Shown here one piece after another: positions 42,887 to 52,800 of a stretch of 64,000 nucleotides of DNA. The DNA is taken from NCBI RefSeq assembly GCF_004341515.1, contig NZ_SLZF01000012.1, positions 62,001 to 126,000 of the forward strand, given 5' to 3'. Position 1 is the stretch's first letter. The number at the start of each line of letters is the position of its first letter. The notes beneath the pieces are model-generated. The model worked only from the letters and a program-made list of their open reading frames with translations, had not been told where the DNA came from and ran no database searches. Source of the DNA: Allobosea sp. BK604. GTDB taxonomy: Bacteria; Pseudomonadota; Alphaproteobacteria; Rhizobiales; Beijerinckiaceae. The position numbers were made by a program, and so were the translations under genes.

Positions 42887-44803
42887 TCAGTCCAGCAGCA
42901 GACGCAGCCGCGTCGCCAGCTCCCGCGCCGTATAGGGCTTCTTGAGCCAGCTGCCTTCGTCGAGCTCGCGGCCGGCAAGGCTGGGCTCGGCATAGCCCGA
43001 GGTGAAAAGGACCTTGAGATCGGGGCGCAGCGCCCGGGCCTCCTTGGCGAGCTCGTCGCCGAGCATGCCGCCGGGCATCACGATATCCGTGAAGAGCAGC
43101 TCGATCTCCGGATGCTCGGCCAGCGCCGTGAGCGCCTGCGCGCCGTTGCCGGCCTCGATCACGCGATAGCCCTCGTCCTCCAGCCGTGCGACGGCGACGC
43201 GGCGGACGCGCGCATCATCCTCCACGACCAGAATGCATTCATGGCCGCGCGGACCTGCCGGCGCATCCGCCTCCCCTCCGGGCTCGCCCACCCCTCCGCG
43301 CAGGCCGGCGGCAGCCGGCAGGAAGAGCCGCACCGTCGTGCCCCGGCCGAGCTCGCTGTAGAGCTGCACATGCCCGCCCGATTGCCTGGCGAAGCCATAG
43401 ACCATGCTCAGGCCGAGCCCGGTGCCTGAGCCGACCCCCTTAGTCGTGAAGAACGGCTCGAAGGCGCGTTGCTGGACCTCCGCGCTCATGCCCTCGCCGG
43501 TATCGGAGATGCTGACGAGGACATAGTCGCCGGTGCGCACCTGCGGGTACATCTGGGCATAGTCCGCGTCGAGATGAGCGCGCGCGATCTCGACCGTCAG
43601 CCGCCCGCCGCGCGGCATCGCGTCGCGCGCGTTGAGCGCGAGGTTGAGCAGCGCGTTCTGGAGCTGGGCGGTATCGACCAGGGCCGACAGCGCTGCTCCG
43701 GTGATCACCGTGCGCAGCTCGATCGCCTCACCGAGCGTCCGCCGCAGCAGGTCGGCGAAATTCGAGACGAGCTGGCCGATATCGGCGAGCTTGGCGTTGA
43801 GCGCCTGGCGCCGACCGAAGGCGAGCAGTTGCCCGGTCAGCTTGGCGCCGTCATCGGCGGCGCCCTGCGCCTCGCGCAGCAGGGCGAGCAGCCTTTCGTT
43901 ATCGAGCCGCCGCTCGATCATCTCGAGATTGCCGCTGATGACCGTCAGCAGGTTGTTGAAGTCATGGGCGATGCCGCCGGTCAGCTGGCCGATCGCCTCC
44001 ATTTTCTGCGACTGGCGCAACTCCTCTTCCATCTTGTGGCGGCTGGTCAGGTCGCGGATGAAGCCGGTGAAAATCCGCTTGCCGCTGGTCGCAGCCTCAC
44101 CGACCGCAAGCTCCATCGGAAAGGTGGTGCCGTCCTTGCGCTGCCCTGTGACGACGCGGCCGAAACCGATGATGCGGCGTTCGCCGGTGGTCAGGTAGCG
44201 CGAGATATAGTCGTCATGCCGATCACGGTCGGGATTCGGCATCAGCATCTTGACGTTGCGCCCGCAGACCTCCTCCGCCGCGAAGCCGAAGAGGCGCTCC
44301 GCCGCCTTGCTGAAGGACAGCGTGATGCCGGCCTCGTCGATCACCACCATCGCTTCCGGCACGGTCTCGAGGATCGAAAGCAAGTGGGATTCGCGCGCGG
44401 CGAGGTCGTCCTGCGCGTATTTCAGGTCGCTGATATCGGAATTCGTCACCACGATGACGAAGTCGGAAGGCCGATCGCAGGCCACGGCGACCCAGCGGCT
44501 GGCTACGAAGATCGGCCGTCCGTCGCGGTGCCGCTGCGTCAGCTCGCCCTTCCAGGTGCCGTGCCGGCGGAGCTCGGCGAGAATCTCGTCGAGCGGGCGC
44601 GGAAAGACCGTCTTCAGGAGGTCGTGAACGCTCCTCCCGATCGCCTCCGCGGCGGTCCAGCCGTAGAGCTCCTCGCAGCCGCTCGTCCAGCGGCTGATCA
44701 CGCCGTCGAAGCCGTGAACGATGAAGTTGCCGTCGTCGAGGATCGCAGCGATCTCGTCCAGGCCGCTCTGCGTGATGACTTTCCGTTCGCTGGTCTTCGT
44801 CAC
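42887..44803 (-). CDS. FixL-like haem-PAS hybrid histidine kinase with receiver
   Basis: Predicted cytoplasmic oxygen sensor. Two PAS domains (about residues 14-125 and 140-255) precede a HisKA/HATPase kinase (GGIAHDFNNLLTVISG, phospho-acceptor His280) and a receiver domain with LLFTDIVMPGG (Asp573). The second PAS reads RHDDYISRYLTTGERRIIG then GFGRVVTGQRKDGTTFPMEL, matching FixL: His196 corresponds to the haem ligand and Arg216, exactly 20 residues on, to the distal arginine. No membrane helix is seen. The GTG at 44803 with AGGA upstream avoids overlap with the Crp/Fnr gene; an earlier frame start at 44899 would overlap it. The domain order matches hybrid FixL (hFixL) of Rhizobium etli. Confidence 0.9.
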   Translation of the reverse strand: MTKTSERKVITQSGLDEIAAILDDGNFIVHGFDGVISRWTSGCEELYGWTAAEAIGRSVHDLLKTVFPRPLDEILAELRRHGTWKGELTQRHRDGRPIFVASRWVAVACDRPSDFVIVVTNSDISDLKYAQDDLAARESHLLSILETVPEAMVVIDEAGITLSFSKAAERLFGFAAEEVCGRNVKMLMPNPDRDRHDDYISRYLTTGERRIIGFGRVVTGQRKDGTTFPMELAVGEAATSGKRIFTGFIRDLTSRHKMEEELRQSQKMEAIGQLTGGIAHDFNNLLTVISGNLEMIERRLDNERLLALLREAQGAADDGAKLTGQLLAFGRRQALNAKLADIGQLVSNFADLLRRTLGEAIELRTVITGAALSALVDTAQLQNALLNLALNARDAMPRGGRLTVEIARAHLDADYAQMYPQVRTGDYVLVSISDTGEGMSAEVQQRAFEPFFTTKGVGSGTGLGLSMVYGFARQSGGHVQLYSELGRGTTVRLFLPAAAGLRGGVGEPGGEADAPAGPRGHECILVVEDDARVRRVAVARLEDEGYRVIEAGNGAQALTALAEHPEIELLFTDIVMPGGMLGDELAKEARALRPDLKVLFTSGYAEPSLAGRELDEGSWLKKPYTARELATRLRLLLD

Positions 44804-44822
44804 CCGGCCGGTCCTGCGCTCG

Positions 44823-45575
44823 TCAATGAGGCCGAGATGCCTGCTGCGCCATCCCGGCATCAGCCAGAGCGTTATCGCCCTCCTCGACCTCACCAGCAAG
44901 GCAGGCCAGGTTCGATAGCTGGCGAATCTCGAAGGCGTAGCGGCTGCTCGGCGTGATCACGCCGCGATGGGTCAGGCTCGTCACCGTTCGTGACACGGTC
45001 TCGATGGTCAGGCCGAGATAGTCGGCCATGTCGAGGCGGTTCATCGGCAACTCGACGACGATCGGCCCTGGGCGGCGCGGCGCGCGGCGTGCCAGTTCGA
45101 GCAGGAGGCTGCACACGCGCTCCTCGGCGCTCTTGCGGGCAAGCAGCACCATCCGGTTCTGCGCAGAGGCCATTTCCTCGCAGATCCTGGCGACGAAGAG
45201 TGGCCGCAGCTCGGCCGATTCATCGATCGCCTCGCGGAACCGGTTGAGGCCGAGCCGCCGCAGCTTGACCTCGTTCACCGCCTCGGCGGTGTAGAGGTAG
45301 CGCTCGTCGAGCGAGATGCCGAGAATCTCGCCGGGATAGATGAAGCCGGTGATGATGCGGCGGCCATCGGCCAGGATCTTGAAGATGCGAAGCACACCCT
45401 CGACGACCTTGAAGACATGCGTCGCGGCGTCGCCTTCCCAGAAGATCGCGCTGCCGCTCTCATGGGTCTCCAGCGGCTGGCGGCTGAATAGGCCGAGCAG
45501 GCCGGGTTTCACCGCGTTGAGCGCGAGACCCGGAAACTGGCCGGGCGCCCGGGACACCGCATTCGCAACGATCAT
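44823..45575 (-). CDS. Crp/Fnr-family regulator, FixK-like
   Basis: DNA-binding regulator expected to recognise TTGAT-N4-ATCAA sites. The cyclic-nucleotide-type sensor domain includes SGSAIFWEGDAATHVFKVVE; the C-terminal helix-turn-helix is LDMADYLGLTIETVSRTVTSL, with the Glu and Ser-Arg that read the FNR/FixK half-site. No N-terminal cluster-binding cysteines are seen, so it is FixK-like rather than a direct oxygen sensor like FNR. ATG at 45575 follows GGAGAC. It stops 19 bases before the FixL-like kinase and is divergent from an OmpR-type regulator. The eight nearby boxes are plausible targets. Confidence 0.9.
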   Translation of the reverse strand: MIVANAVSRAPGQFPGLALNAVKPGLLGLFSRQPLETHESGSAIFWEGDAATHVFKVVEGVLRIFKILADGRRIITGFIYPGEILGISLDERYLYTAEAVNEVKLRRLGLNRFREAIDESAELRPLFVARICEEMASAQNRMVLLARKSAEERVCSLLLELARRAPRRPGPIVVELPMNRLDMADYLGLTIETVSRTVTSLTHRGVITPSSRYAFEIRQLSNLACLAGEVEEGDNALADAGMAQQASRPH

Positions 45576-45646
45576 GACCACCGTCTCCGCATCGGAATTG
45601 ATGACACGAGTTGAGTGCCCTTGCGTGACTGCGGAACGATCGGCGT

Positions 45647-45683
45647 GTTACCGATAGTGCTGATTTGTAACGAACTGTGACAA
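45647..45683. promoter_or_regulatory. Repeated GTTAC/GTAAC elements in fixK-like/OmpR-type divergent gap
   Basis: GTTAC (45647-45651) and GTAAC (45667-45671) are inverted copies, and TTGTAAC (45665-45671) pairs with GTGACAA (45677-45683) at six of seven positions. Candidate binding site for the OmpR-type regulator, placed as an FxkR site upstream of fixK would be. Site identity is inferred. Confidence 0.4.
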
Positions 45684-45712
45684 GCTCCCCGCCCCGCTCC
45701 TTCCAAGTGCAG

Positions 45713-46438
45713 ATGGCCGATCCGCAGACACGCAGCGAACACATCCTCGTCGTCGACGACGATGCGCGCATCCGGCAAATGCTGATCAGCTATTTCGAGG
45801 ATGAGGGTTATCGCGTCAGCGCCGTCCCGGACGGGCGCGGCATGCGTGAGGTATTGCAGAATTCCCCGATCGACATCGTCCTGCTCGATCTCATCCTTCC
45901 CGGCGGCGAAGATGGCCTGGTACTGGCGCGCGAGATCCGCTCGCGTTCGGACCTGCCGATCATCATGCTGACCGGGCGCGACGACGTCGTCGACCGCATC
46001 GTCGGGCTCGAGGTCGGGGCCGACGACTATATCGCCAAGCCGTTCCATCTCCGCGAGGTCCTGGCCCGATTGCGGACGGTGCTGCGCCGCCGTCAGCGCT
46101 CACCCGAAGCGGCGAAGACCGAGACGGGCATCATCCGCTTCGACGGCTGGGAACTGGATCCGGAGCGGCGGCGGCTGACGATGCCGGACGGCCAGGAGGT
46201 CGCGCTCACCACCGGAGAGTTCGATATCCTCACCGTGTTCGCGCGCCATCCGGGGCGCGTCTTCTCGCGGGAGACGCTGATGGACCTGACGCGCGGGCGC
46301 CGCCAGGAAGCCTTCGACCGGACGATCGACGCCCAGATCGCGCGACTGCGCAAGAAGATCGAGCCGGAACCCGGCGCCCCGACGCTGATCAAATCCGTCC
46401 GCGGCGTGGGCTATGTCTTCACCGGCAAGCGCTCCTAG
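45713..46438 (+). CDS. OmpR/PhoB-family response regulator (FxkR-like by context)
   Basis: Receiver plus winged-helix regulator. The receiver has ILVVDDDARIRQMLISYFED and the phosphorylation site IVLLDLILPGGEDG, with MLTGRDD and ADDYIAKPF completing the pocket. The C-terminal winged helix includes LTTGEFDILTVFARHPGRVF and IDAQIARLRKKIEPEPGAP, ending in VRGVGYVF. ATG at 45713 is chosen; a GTG at 45677 is possible. No classical kinase partner is adjacent; the only nearby kinase is the FixL-like hybrid. This matches the hFixL-FxkR pairing of Rhizobium etli, in which FxkR, also OmpR-type, activates fixK. Assignment as FxkR is by context. Confidence 0.88.
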   Translation: MADPQTRSEHILVVDDDARIRQMLISYFEDEGYRVSAVPDGRGMREVLQNSPIDIVLLDLILPGGEDGLVLAREIRSRSDLPIIMLTGRDDVVDRIVGLEVGADDYIAKPFHLREVLARLRTVLRRRQRSPEAAKTETGIIRFDGWELDPERRRLTMPDGQEVALTTGEFDILTVFARHPGRVFSRETLMDLTRGRRQEAFDRTIDAQIARLRKKIEPEPGAPTLIKSVRGVGYVFTGKRS

Positions 46439-46471
46439 CGGCGACGCGTTGGAGGCCCCCGCGCTACCGGG

Positions 46472-47206
46472 TCAATTTTCGGTGTCGACCCTGGCCGTCG
46501 CACCGGCACCTGTACCGGCGAAGCGATGCGGGTTCAGCCGTTGCGCGGCAATGACCACCTCCAGCCTGTTCCGCGCGCGGAGCTTGCCCATGAGGTTGGT
46601 CATGTAGCCTTTGACCGTCTTCTCGCTCAGCGCCAGCGTGCGCGCGATTTCGCTGTTGCGCTTGCCACAGAGCAGCAGATGCACGATCTGCTCCTCCCGC
46701 AAGCTGAGCTTCGTGCTTTCCGCTACGCGTTTTTGCAGCGCCTTGCTCTGCAGCGCGCCGATGACCTTGGTCGCGAAGGATGGCGTGACATACATCTCGC
46801 CGCGCCGCGTCATGTCGATCGCCTCGAACAGTTCCCCCGCCTGGCTGTTCTTCAGCACATAGGCGTCAGCGCCGGAATCCAGGGCGCGCATCGCATGCTC
46901 TGCGCTGGCAGAGGCGGCAAAGGCGATGATCTTCGTGTCCGGGTATTCCCGGCGGAGGCTCGCCATCGCCTGGAACGCATCCCCCGGCACGTTGAGGTCG
47001 ATGATCATCACGTCGATCTCATGACGTGACGCAATCGCGATGATGTCGCCCGCGCGCGAGCCCGTTGCCGAGATGGCAAAGCCGGTCCTGCCCCGGAGAA
47101 CGGACGCAATCCCCTCCATCATGAGGGGATGGTCATCGACAATGCCAACCGAGATCACCAGAGTCTCCGCCCCACCCTTACTTTTGTCGTAGGTCGCAAG
47201 AGCCAT
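46472..47206 (-). CDS. NarL/LuxR-family response regulator, orphan
   Basis: Receiver (VGIVDDHPLMMEGIASVL, phospho-acceptor in VMIIDLNVPGDAF) joined to a LuxR-type helix-turn-helix (LSLREEQIVHLLLCGKRNSE, then IARTLALSEKTVKGYMTNL). The 244-residue length is standard. No kinase gene is directly attached; its partner could be the kinase at 48199-49626 or one elsewhere. It is convergent with the OmpR-type regulator and followed upstream by an unusually AT-rich gap. Confidence 0.9.
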   Translation of the reverse strand: MALATYDKSKGGAETLVISVGIVDDHPLMMEGIASVLRGRTGFAISATGSRAGDIIAIASRHEIDVMIIDLNVPGDAFQAMASLRREYPDTKIIAFAASASAEHAMRALDSGADAYVLKNSQAGELFEAIDMTRRGEMYVTPSFATKVIGALQSKALQKRVAESTKLSLREEQIVHLLLCGKRNSEIARTLALSEKTVKGYMTNLMGKLRARNRLEVVIAAQRLNPHRFAGTGAGATARVDTEN

Positions 47207-47549
47207 CGCCTAAGTTGGAATCGATGTAAATACCCTAGTTAACGGAGGGTTAATTGCGCATCCGCCGTTATCTAGGCGCTCCCATTTGGGAGTTGCCGAG
47301 CTTCCCGATCTTGAAAAAGCATCAAAGCACAGATATATCGCCTACATTCCGAAAAAACGAACAAAAATCGAACATTAATTCAACAATAGAATACTATACA
47401 TCTCAACGACGGCCGATAAACGCGGTAGTATATAGAAAATTTTTCTTACCAACAATTTGTATTGGGGGCCACCCACACGCCCCGATATGATCAGCATTAG
47501 AGGTGCATCACCTCGCATCTCCAGAGACACGACTATGATTGCCGTTACG
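47207..47549. other. AT-rich gene-free gap between two NarL-type regulators
   Basis: 343 bases with far more A and T than the surrounding DNA. The only notable structure is a perfect hairpin CTCCCA-TT-TGGGAG at 47279-47292. A 78-codon plus-strand frame here has no ribosome site or recognisable domain and is not called. The gap must hold the promoter of the upstream-facing NarL gene. Confidence 0.55.
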
Positions 47550-48209
47550 TCACTCGTCGGACGCCGGGACATAACGCTGGGCTGCAATGGCAGCCTCGGT
47601 GCGGTTCTTGAATTCCCCTTTCGCGAGAATGTTCGAGACGTGAAACTTCACCGTCTTGACCTGCACGCCTGTCGCCTCCGCGATCTCGCGGTTGCTCAGG
47701 CCATGGCCGAGAAGCCGAAGGACGCGCTCCTCGGCGCGGGACAGGAGTGCAAGCCTGGCCTGGATCGGGTCGACCGGTTGCGGCTTGCGCATTGCCGCCA
47801 GGAGTTGGACCGCCATGCCGGGTGGGACATAGCGCTCGCCATCGGCAATCGAGCGCACGATACTGACCAGGTCCGGCGCGGACACGCCTTTGAGCACGTA
47901 TCCGACCGAACCGGCATCAAGCGCTTTCAGGACGGTCTCCTGGTCTTCGGACACCGTCAGCATGATGACCTTCACCCGGGGCCAGCGCTTGCAGATTTTC
48001 TGCGCGGCTCCCAGGCCGCCGCCGGGCATCGAGACATCCGTCAGCGCAATGTCGGGCGTGAGACGTTCGACCAGGTTGATGGCATCTTCGGCGGTCGCCC
48101 CCTCGCCGACAACGTCGAAATCGTCGACGTCACGAAAGGCCTGGACCACGCCGCTCCGAAAGAGCGAATGGTCGTCGACGACGACAATCGAGCGCCTGTC
48201 AGTGTTCAA
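47550..48209 (-). CDS. NarL/LuxR-family response regulator paired with adjacent kinase
   Basis: Receiver domain (IVVVDDHSLFRSGVVQAF, with IALTDVSMPGGGLG as phosphorylation site) followed by the LuxR-type helix-turn-helix LLGHGLSNREIAEATGVQVK and VKFHVSNILAKG. The most likely start is TTG at 48209, four bases after GGAGGG; a TTG at 48224 is an alternative. Either way the start overlaps the end of the sensor kinase gene, so the two are translationally coupled and form a two-component pair. Confidence 0.88.
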   Translation of the reverse strand: MNTDRRSIVVVDDHSLFRSGVVQAFRDVDDFDVVGEGATAEDAINLVERLTPDIALTDVSMPGGGLGAAQKICKRWPRVKVIMLTVSEDQETVLKALDAGSVGYVLKGVSAPDLVSIVRSIADGERYVPPGMAVQLLAAMRKPQPVDPIQARLALLSRAEERVLRLLGHGLSNREIAEATGVQVKTVKFHVSNILAKGEFKNRTEAAIAAQRYVPASDE

Positions 48210-49626
48210 GCAGCCCTCCAACAAGCTCCAGGTTCATCGAAATCCGGGTCTCTCCCGATTGCCGGATCTCGGCGGCGAATGTTCCGCCGAGGCTTTCGAC
48301 GCGATTGCGCAGCCCTTGCAGGCCGAGTCGCTCTCCGTCAGCGGCGTCCCGCTCGACGATAACGGCTGCCCCGTCATTTGCGACCACGACTGAAAGCGTC
48401 GTGCCATAGAGCGCGCAGCTGACGGATTGCCGGGCGCCGGCCGCGTGGCGGAAAGCGTTGTTCAGGCATTCCTGAACGAAGCGGAACACGCAAGCCCTCA
48501 CGGCATCCGAAATCTCGATGCCGACGGCTTCGGTCGCGAGTTGCACCTCGGTATGCGTCCGTCTCTCGTGAGCGCGCGCAGCGCGCGCAATGACGTCCTG
48601 CAAGGGCAGGCCTGCAAGATCGGGCAGGAGCAGCCCCTTCGCGATCGTCCGGATTTCGTGCAGGGCTTCAGACAGGACCGTGCCCAGATGCTGGACGAGC
48701 CGGCCGCGCGCAGCAGGGTCGGAGGCGGCCGCGATCTCGTCGAGCTTGAGCTTGGAGAAGCCGACGAGCTGGGCCGGGCCATCATGCAGTTCGGCCCCGA
48801 CCGTGCGGATGAACTGCTCGTTGAGCTCGGCGACGCGGGCGGATGCGCGCTGCAGGCGATCTCTCAGGTTCTGGTTCAACAATGCCAGCCTCTCGGCTTC
48901 GGCGATACGCGCCTCCAGGGCAGCGTGCTGCGCCTCGATGGTCCGACTTCCGCGACGGACGATACCGTAAAGGCCGAGCATGATCGCCAGCGTGCTTCCG
49001 GCCACGACCAGCCAGCTGCCCCAGCGCAGATTGGCGAGGTCCCCTTGCAGAGGCTGCGTGAATTCGTGGATCTCCGCGACGCCCAGGACATGTCCCTCCA
49101 CGCCCGAGCGTATCGGGCTGTAGATTTCGAGGAACGGCGTCTTGATGTCACGGACGCGGTGCTCGCCGGCGCGCAGGTCCGTGTAGTCGGCGACGACTTC
49201 GCCGCTCAGCGCGCGCGACAGCCCGGCAGAATGCGGAAAGCGCTGGCCGATGATCTGGGTAGAATTCGAATAGGCGACGGTTCCGTCGGGCTTCCAGATC
49301 TCGAAATAGGGGAACCGATCCTTGAACTGCTCCTTCGACAGGAGCATGTCGAGCCTGGCGGATGAGTCCGGCGACAGGCGCCCCGTGCTGGCGAGCTCAT
49401 CAGCAAAGGGCGCAACCAGGCTCTGCATGAACAGCGCCGTGGCTGCCGCCTTGTGATTGATCGTGCTGCGCGCGACGAGGGCGCTGATCGCGTAGCCGGC
49501 GAACAGCATCGCGATCAACAGCAGCAGACCGCCCGCGACCAGGAACTGGGCCGACAAGCTGCCGAAAGGCCGCTTTGCCAGGGCCTGCTGGCCGTGGCCA
49601 AGCCAGCCACGAAGACCCGACTTCAC
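48199..49626 (-). CDS. Sensor histidine kinase, NarX/DegS type, membrane-bound
   Basis: Two transmembrane helices (FLVAGGLLLLIAMLFAGYAI and WLVVAGSTLAIMLGLYGIV) enclose a periplasmic sensor of about 150 residues. The HisKA_3 dimerisation site is GAELHDGPAQLVGFSKL, with the phospho-acceptor histidine. The ATPase domain has ECLNNAFRHAAGARQ and GLQGLRNRVESLGG. GTG at 49626 is preceded by GGAGG and is preferred over a TTG at 49680. It overlaps the response regulator downstream and is divergent from the giant peroxidase gene, a possible target. Signal unknown. Confidence 0.88.
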   Translation of the reverse strand: MKSGLRGWLGHGQQALAKRPFGSLSAQFLVAGGLLLLIAMLFAGYAISALVARSTINHKAAATALFMQSLVAPFADELASTGRLSPDSSARLDMLLSKEQFKDRFPYFEIWKPDGTVAYSNSTQIIGQRFPHSAGLSRALSGEVVADYTDLRAGEHRVRDIKTPFLEIYSPIRSGVEGHVLGVAEIHEFTQPLQGDLANLRWGSWLVVAGSTLAIMLGLYGIVRRGSRTIEAQHAALEARIAEAERLALLNQNLRDRLQRASARVAELNEQFIRTVGAELHDGPAQLVGFSKLKLDEIAAASDPAARGRLVQHLGTVLSEALHEIRTIAKGLLLPDLAGLPLQDVIARAARAHERRTHTEVQLATEAVGIEISDAVRACVFRFVQECLNNAFRHAAGARQSVSCALYGTTLSVVVANDGAAVIVERDAADGERLGLQGLRNRVESLGGTFAAEIRQSGETRISMNLELVGGLLEH

Positions 49627-49898
49627 CCCATCCTCCACATCGCGACCGGGCCCGGAGCGCGTCTCGCAGAACTGGACCAAAGACCAGAAAAACCCCTAGT
49701 CCCCGGGCCAGTTTTTGCAGTGTTCTTAAGTCGTTTTCTTACCCCAGGATTTAGTCCTGAAAATAATCGGACCAATTTCTCTCACGACCATTGTTTAGTT
49801 ACGGCATTATCTCATTAACGAAAGGTTAATTTGCCGTCGTCGCACCGGCGCCGGCTGCCTTAGTCCGTGATCGATTTGATTTCAAAAGTGAGGGTGTG

Positions 49899-52800
49899 AT
49901 GAAGCTCAATACGCACGATCTGCAATTCATCCTGAAGCAGATTAAGATCGCGGAGGCGCACACCGACGGGACGCCGCTCACAGAACTCGTCGACAATCCG
50001 CTGGTGCCCTATGGATTGCGCACGGTCGATGGCTCGTGGAACAACCTCACTCCCGGGCGCGAATGGGTCGGATCATCCGATCAGATCATGCCCCGGCTGC
50101 TCGATCCTGTCTTCCATGACGCTGAAACGGCACCGGCTGGCCTCCATGGCCCGACATCTCCCGCAGGGACCACGCAGACGAGCTACGAGCAGACCTCCGG
50201 CAATGTCTACGATTCCCAGCCGCGCCTGATCTCGAACCTGATTTCCGACCAGACCCTGGGCAATCCGGCGACGATCATCTCCGCGCTGACGAATCTCGGC
50301 CACGAGGACCCTTACGCGTTCCTCGCGATCACCGCGAACAAGGCGGTCTATGAGGGCGCGGTCTCGGCCTACGAGACCTATGTGCAGGCCGAGAAGGGCG
50401 TGGCGACGGCGAAGCAGGCGCTGGCGAACCTCTATTATGGTCCGCCGCCGGCCGGATCCGCGGTCGCCGCGATGCAGGCCGTGATCAACGCTGCCCAGCT
50501 CGTGCTCGATGCCGCGACCGAGGCCAAGGACGACGCATATGCGGCACTCGAGGAGACCCTCGGCGTGACCATGGAAGGCGACTCGGTCCTGATCCCGAAC
50601 GTCGCGCCTGATCTCGGCGATACCGCGCCCTTCAACGGCTTCTTCACGCTGTTCGGCCAGTTCTTCGATCACGGCCTCGACCTCGTCAGCAAGGGCGGGG
50701 CAGGCACGGTCTATATCCCGCTTCAACCCGACGATCCGCTCTATGTGCCGGGCAGCCCGACCAACTTCATGGTCCTGACCCGCGCGACACCGGTCATCGG
50801 CGCCGGCGCAGACGGTGAGCTGGGGACGGCGGACGACACGCGCGACCACAATAACGAGACGACGCCGTGGATCGACCTGAACCAGGTCTATACCTCGAAC
50901 CCGTCGCACCAGGTCTTCCTGCGCGAATATGAATTGGTCGACGGCAAGCCGGTCGCGACGGGCCGCATGCTCGAGGGCGCCAGCGGCGGCCCGGCGACCT
51001 GGGCCGACGTCAAGAAGCAGGCGGCCGATATGCTGGGCATCCAGCTGACGGACATGGATGTCCTGCGTGTCCCAGCCGTACTGACCGACCTCTATGGCGA
51101 GTTCATCCGTGGAGCGAATGGCTTCCCGCAGCTCGTGACGGCTTCCGGCCCGCTCGAGGGCGATCTCGACGCTCCGGTCCTGGCCTCGCAGGCCTATTCG
51201 GCCGGGCGGGCCTTCCTGAACGACATCGCACATAGCGCGGTCCCGTCAGGCCCGGTCGACCATGACCGCAGGCCCGATACGGCGCCTGTCGAGGTTCTGC
51301 CGGATAGCGACGACGTCGCCGGCAACACCATCACCCCGAACGCCTACGGCATCGCCACCACCTATGACGACGAACTGCTCGATGCGCATTTCATCGTCGG
51401 CGACGGGCGCGGCAACGAGAATATCGGCCTGACCTCCGTCCATCAGGTTTTCCATGCCGAGCACAATCTGCGCGTTGAGCAGATCAAGGAGCAGCTTCTG
51501 ACCGGCGAAGGCGCCAGCCTGGCCTTCCTGAACGAGTGGCTGCTGACCGACGTCACCCAGATCCCGACCGATCCGGCGGTCATCGCGGCCCTGAACTGGG
51601 ATGGCGAGCGCCTGTTCCAGGCCGCCCGCTTCTCGACCGAGATGGTCTATCAGCATCTCGTCTTCGAGGAGTTCGCCCGGGCGGTCGCGCCGGATGTCGA
51701 TCCGTTCCTGTTCTCGAACACCACCACGGTCGACGGCGCCATCGTCGCCGAGTTCGCCCATGTGGTCTACCGCTTCGGCCATTCGATGCTGACCGACACG
51801 GTCGACATCCTCTCGGCTGGCCCGGGCGGCGCTCCCATCGCCTCGGAGATCGGGCTGATCGAGGCCTTCCTCAACCCGATTGCGTTCAACGCGGCGGGAA
51901 CCAACGCGGAGGACGCCTCCGCCGCGATCCTGCGCGGCATGATGCGCCAGACCGGCAACGAGATCGACGAGCACATCACCGATGCGCTGCGCAACAATCT
52001 CGTTGGTCTCCCGCTCGATCTCGGCACGATCAACATCGCCCGTGCCCGCGAGACGGGCGTGCCCTCGCTGAACGAAGCGCGCCGGCAGTTCTACGAGGAT
52101 AGCCAGGACAGCCGGGTGAAGCCCTATGAGAGCTGGTTCGACTTCGCCCTGTCGATGAAGAACCCGGCCTCGCTGATCAATTTCATTGCGGCTTACGGCA
52201 CCCATTCGACCATCACCTCGGCGACGACGCTTGAGGCCAAGCGCGACGCCGCGACCCTCCTCGTCATGGGCGGACCGGGTGCGCCGGCGGACCGGCTCGC
52301 CTTCCTCAACGGCAGCGGCGCCTGGGCCAATGACGCGGATGGCGTCACCATCACCGGCCTCGACAGGGTCGATTTCTGGATCGGCGGCCTGGCCGAGAAG
52401 AAGATGACCTTCGGCGCGATGCTGGGCTCCAGCTTCACCTATGTCTTCGAATTCCAGATGGAGCAGCTCCAGGCTGGCGACCGGTTCTACTATCTTAGCC
52501 GCACCCAGGGCCTGAACCTGCTGAACGAGCTCGAGGGCGATTCCTTCGCGCAGCTGATCATGCGCAACACCACGGCCGGCGACGAGGACGCACCGCATAT
52601 CAACGGCGCCGCCTTCCAGACCGCGTCCTTTATTCTCGAAGTCGACCAGAACAAGCAGGTCACGGGCCTCGGCGCAGACGGCAAGGCCGATCCGCTCCAC
52701 ACCAACCCGGTCCTGCAGGCGATGAGCCCGCTCGTCGTGCGCGACAATCCGGCCACGGCCGAGATCGACACCAACTACCTGCGCTATACCGGTCTCGAGC

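Noticed and set aside
47254-47490. A 78-codon frame in the AT-rich gap
   Set aside because: No ribosome site, no domain, and a composition unlike neighbouring genes; probably chance.
46472-48209. NarL-type regulators as a FixJ partner of the FixL-like kinase
   Set aside because: One is coupled to its own kinase and the other is not adjacent; the OmpR-type protein beside the fixK-like gene fits the hybrid kinase better.
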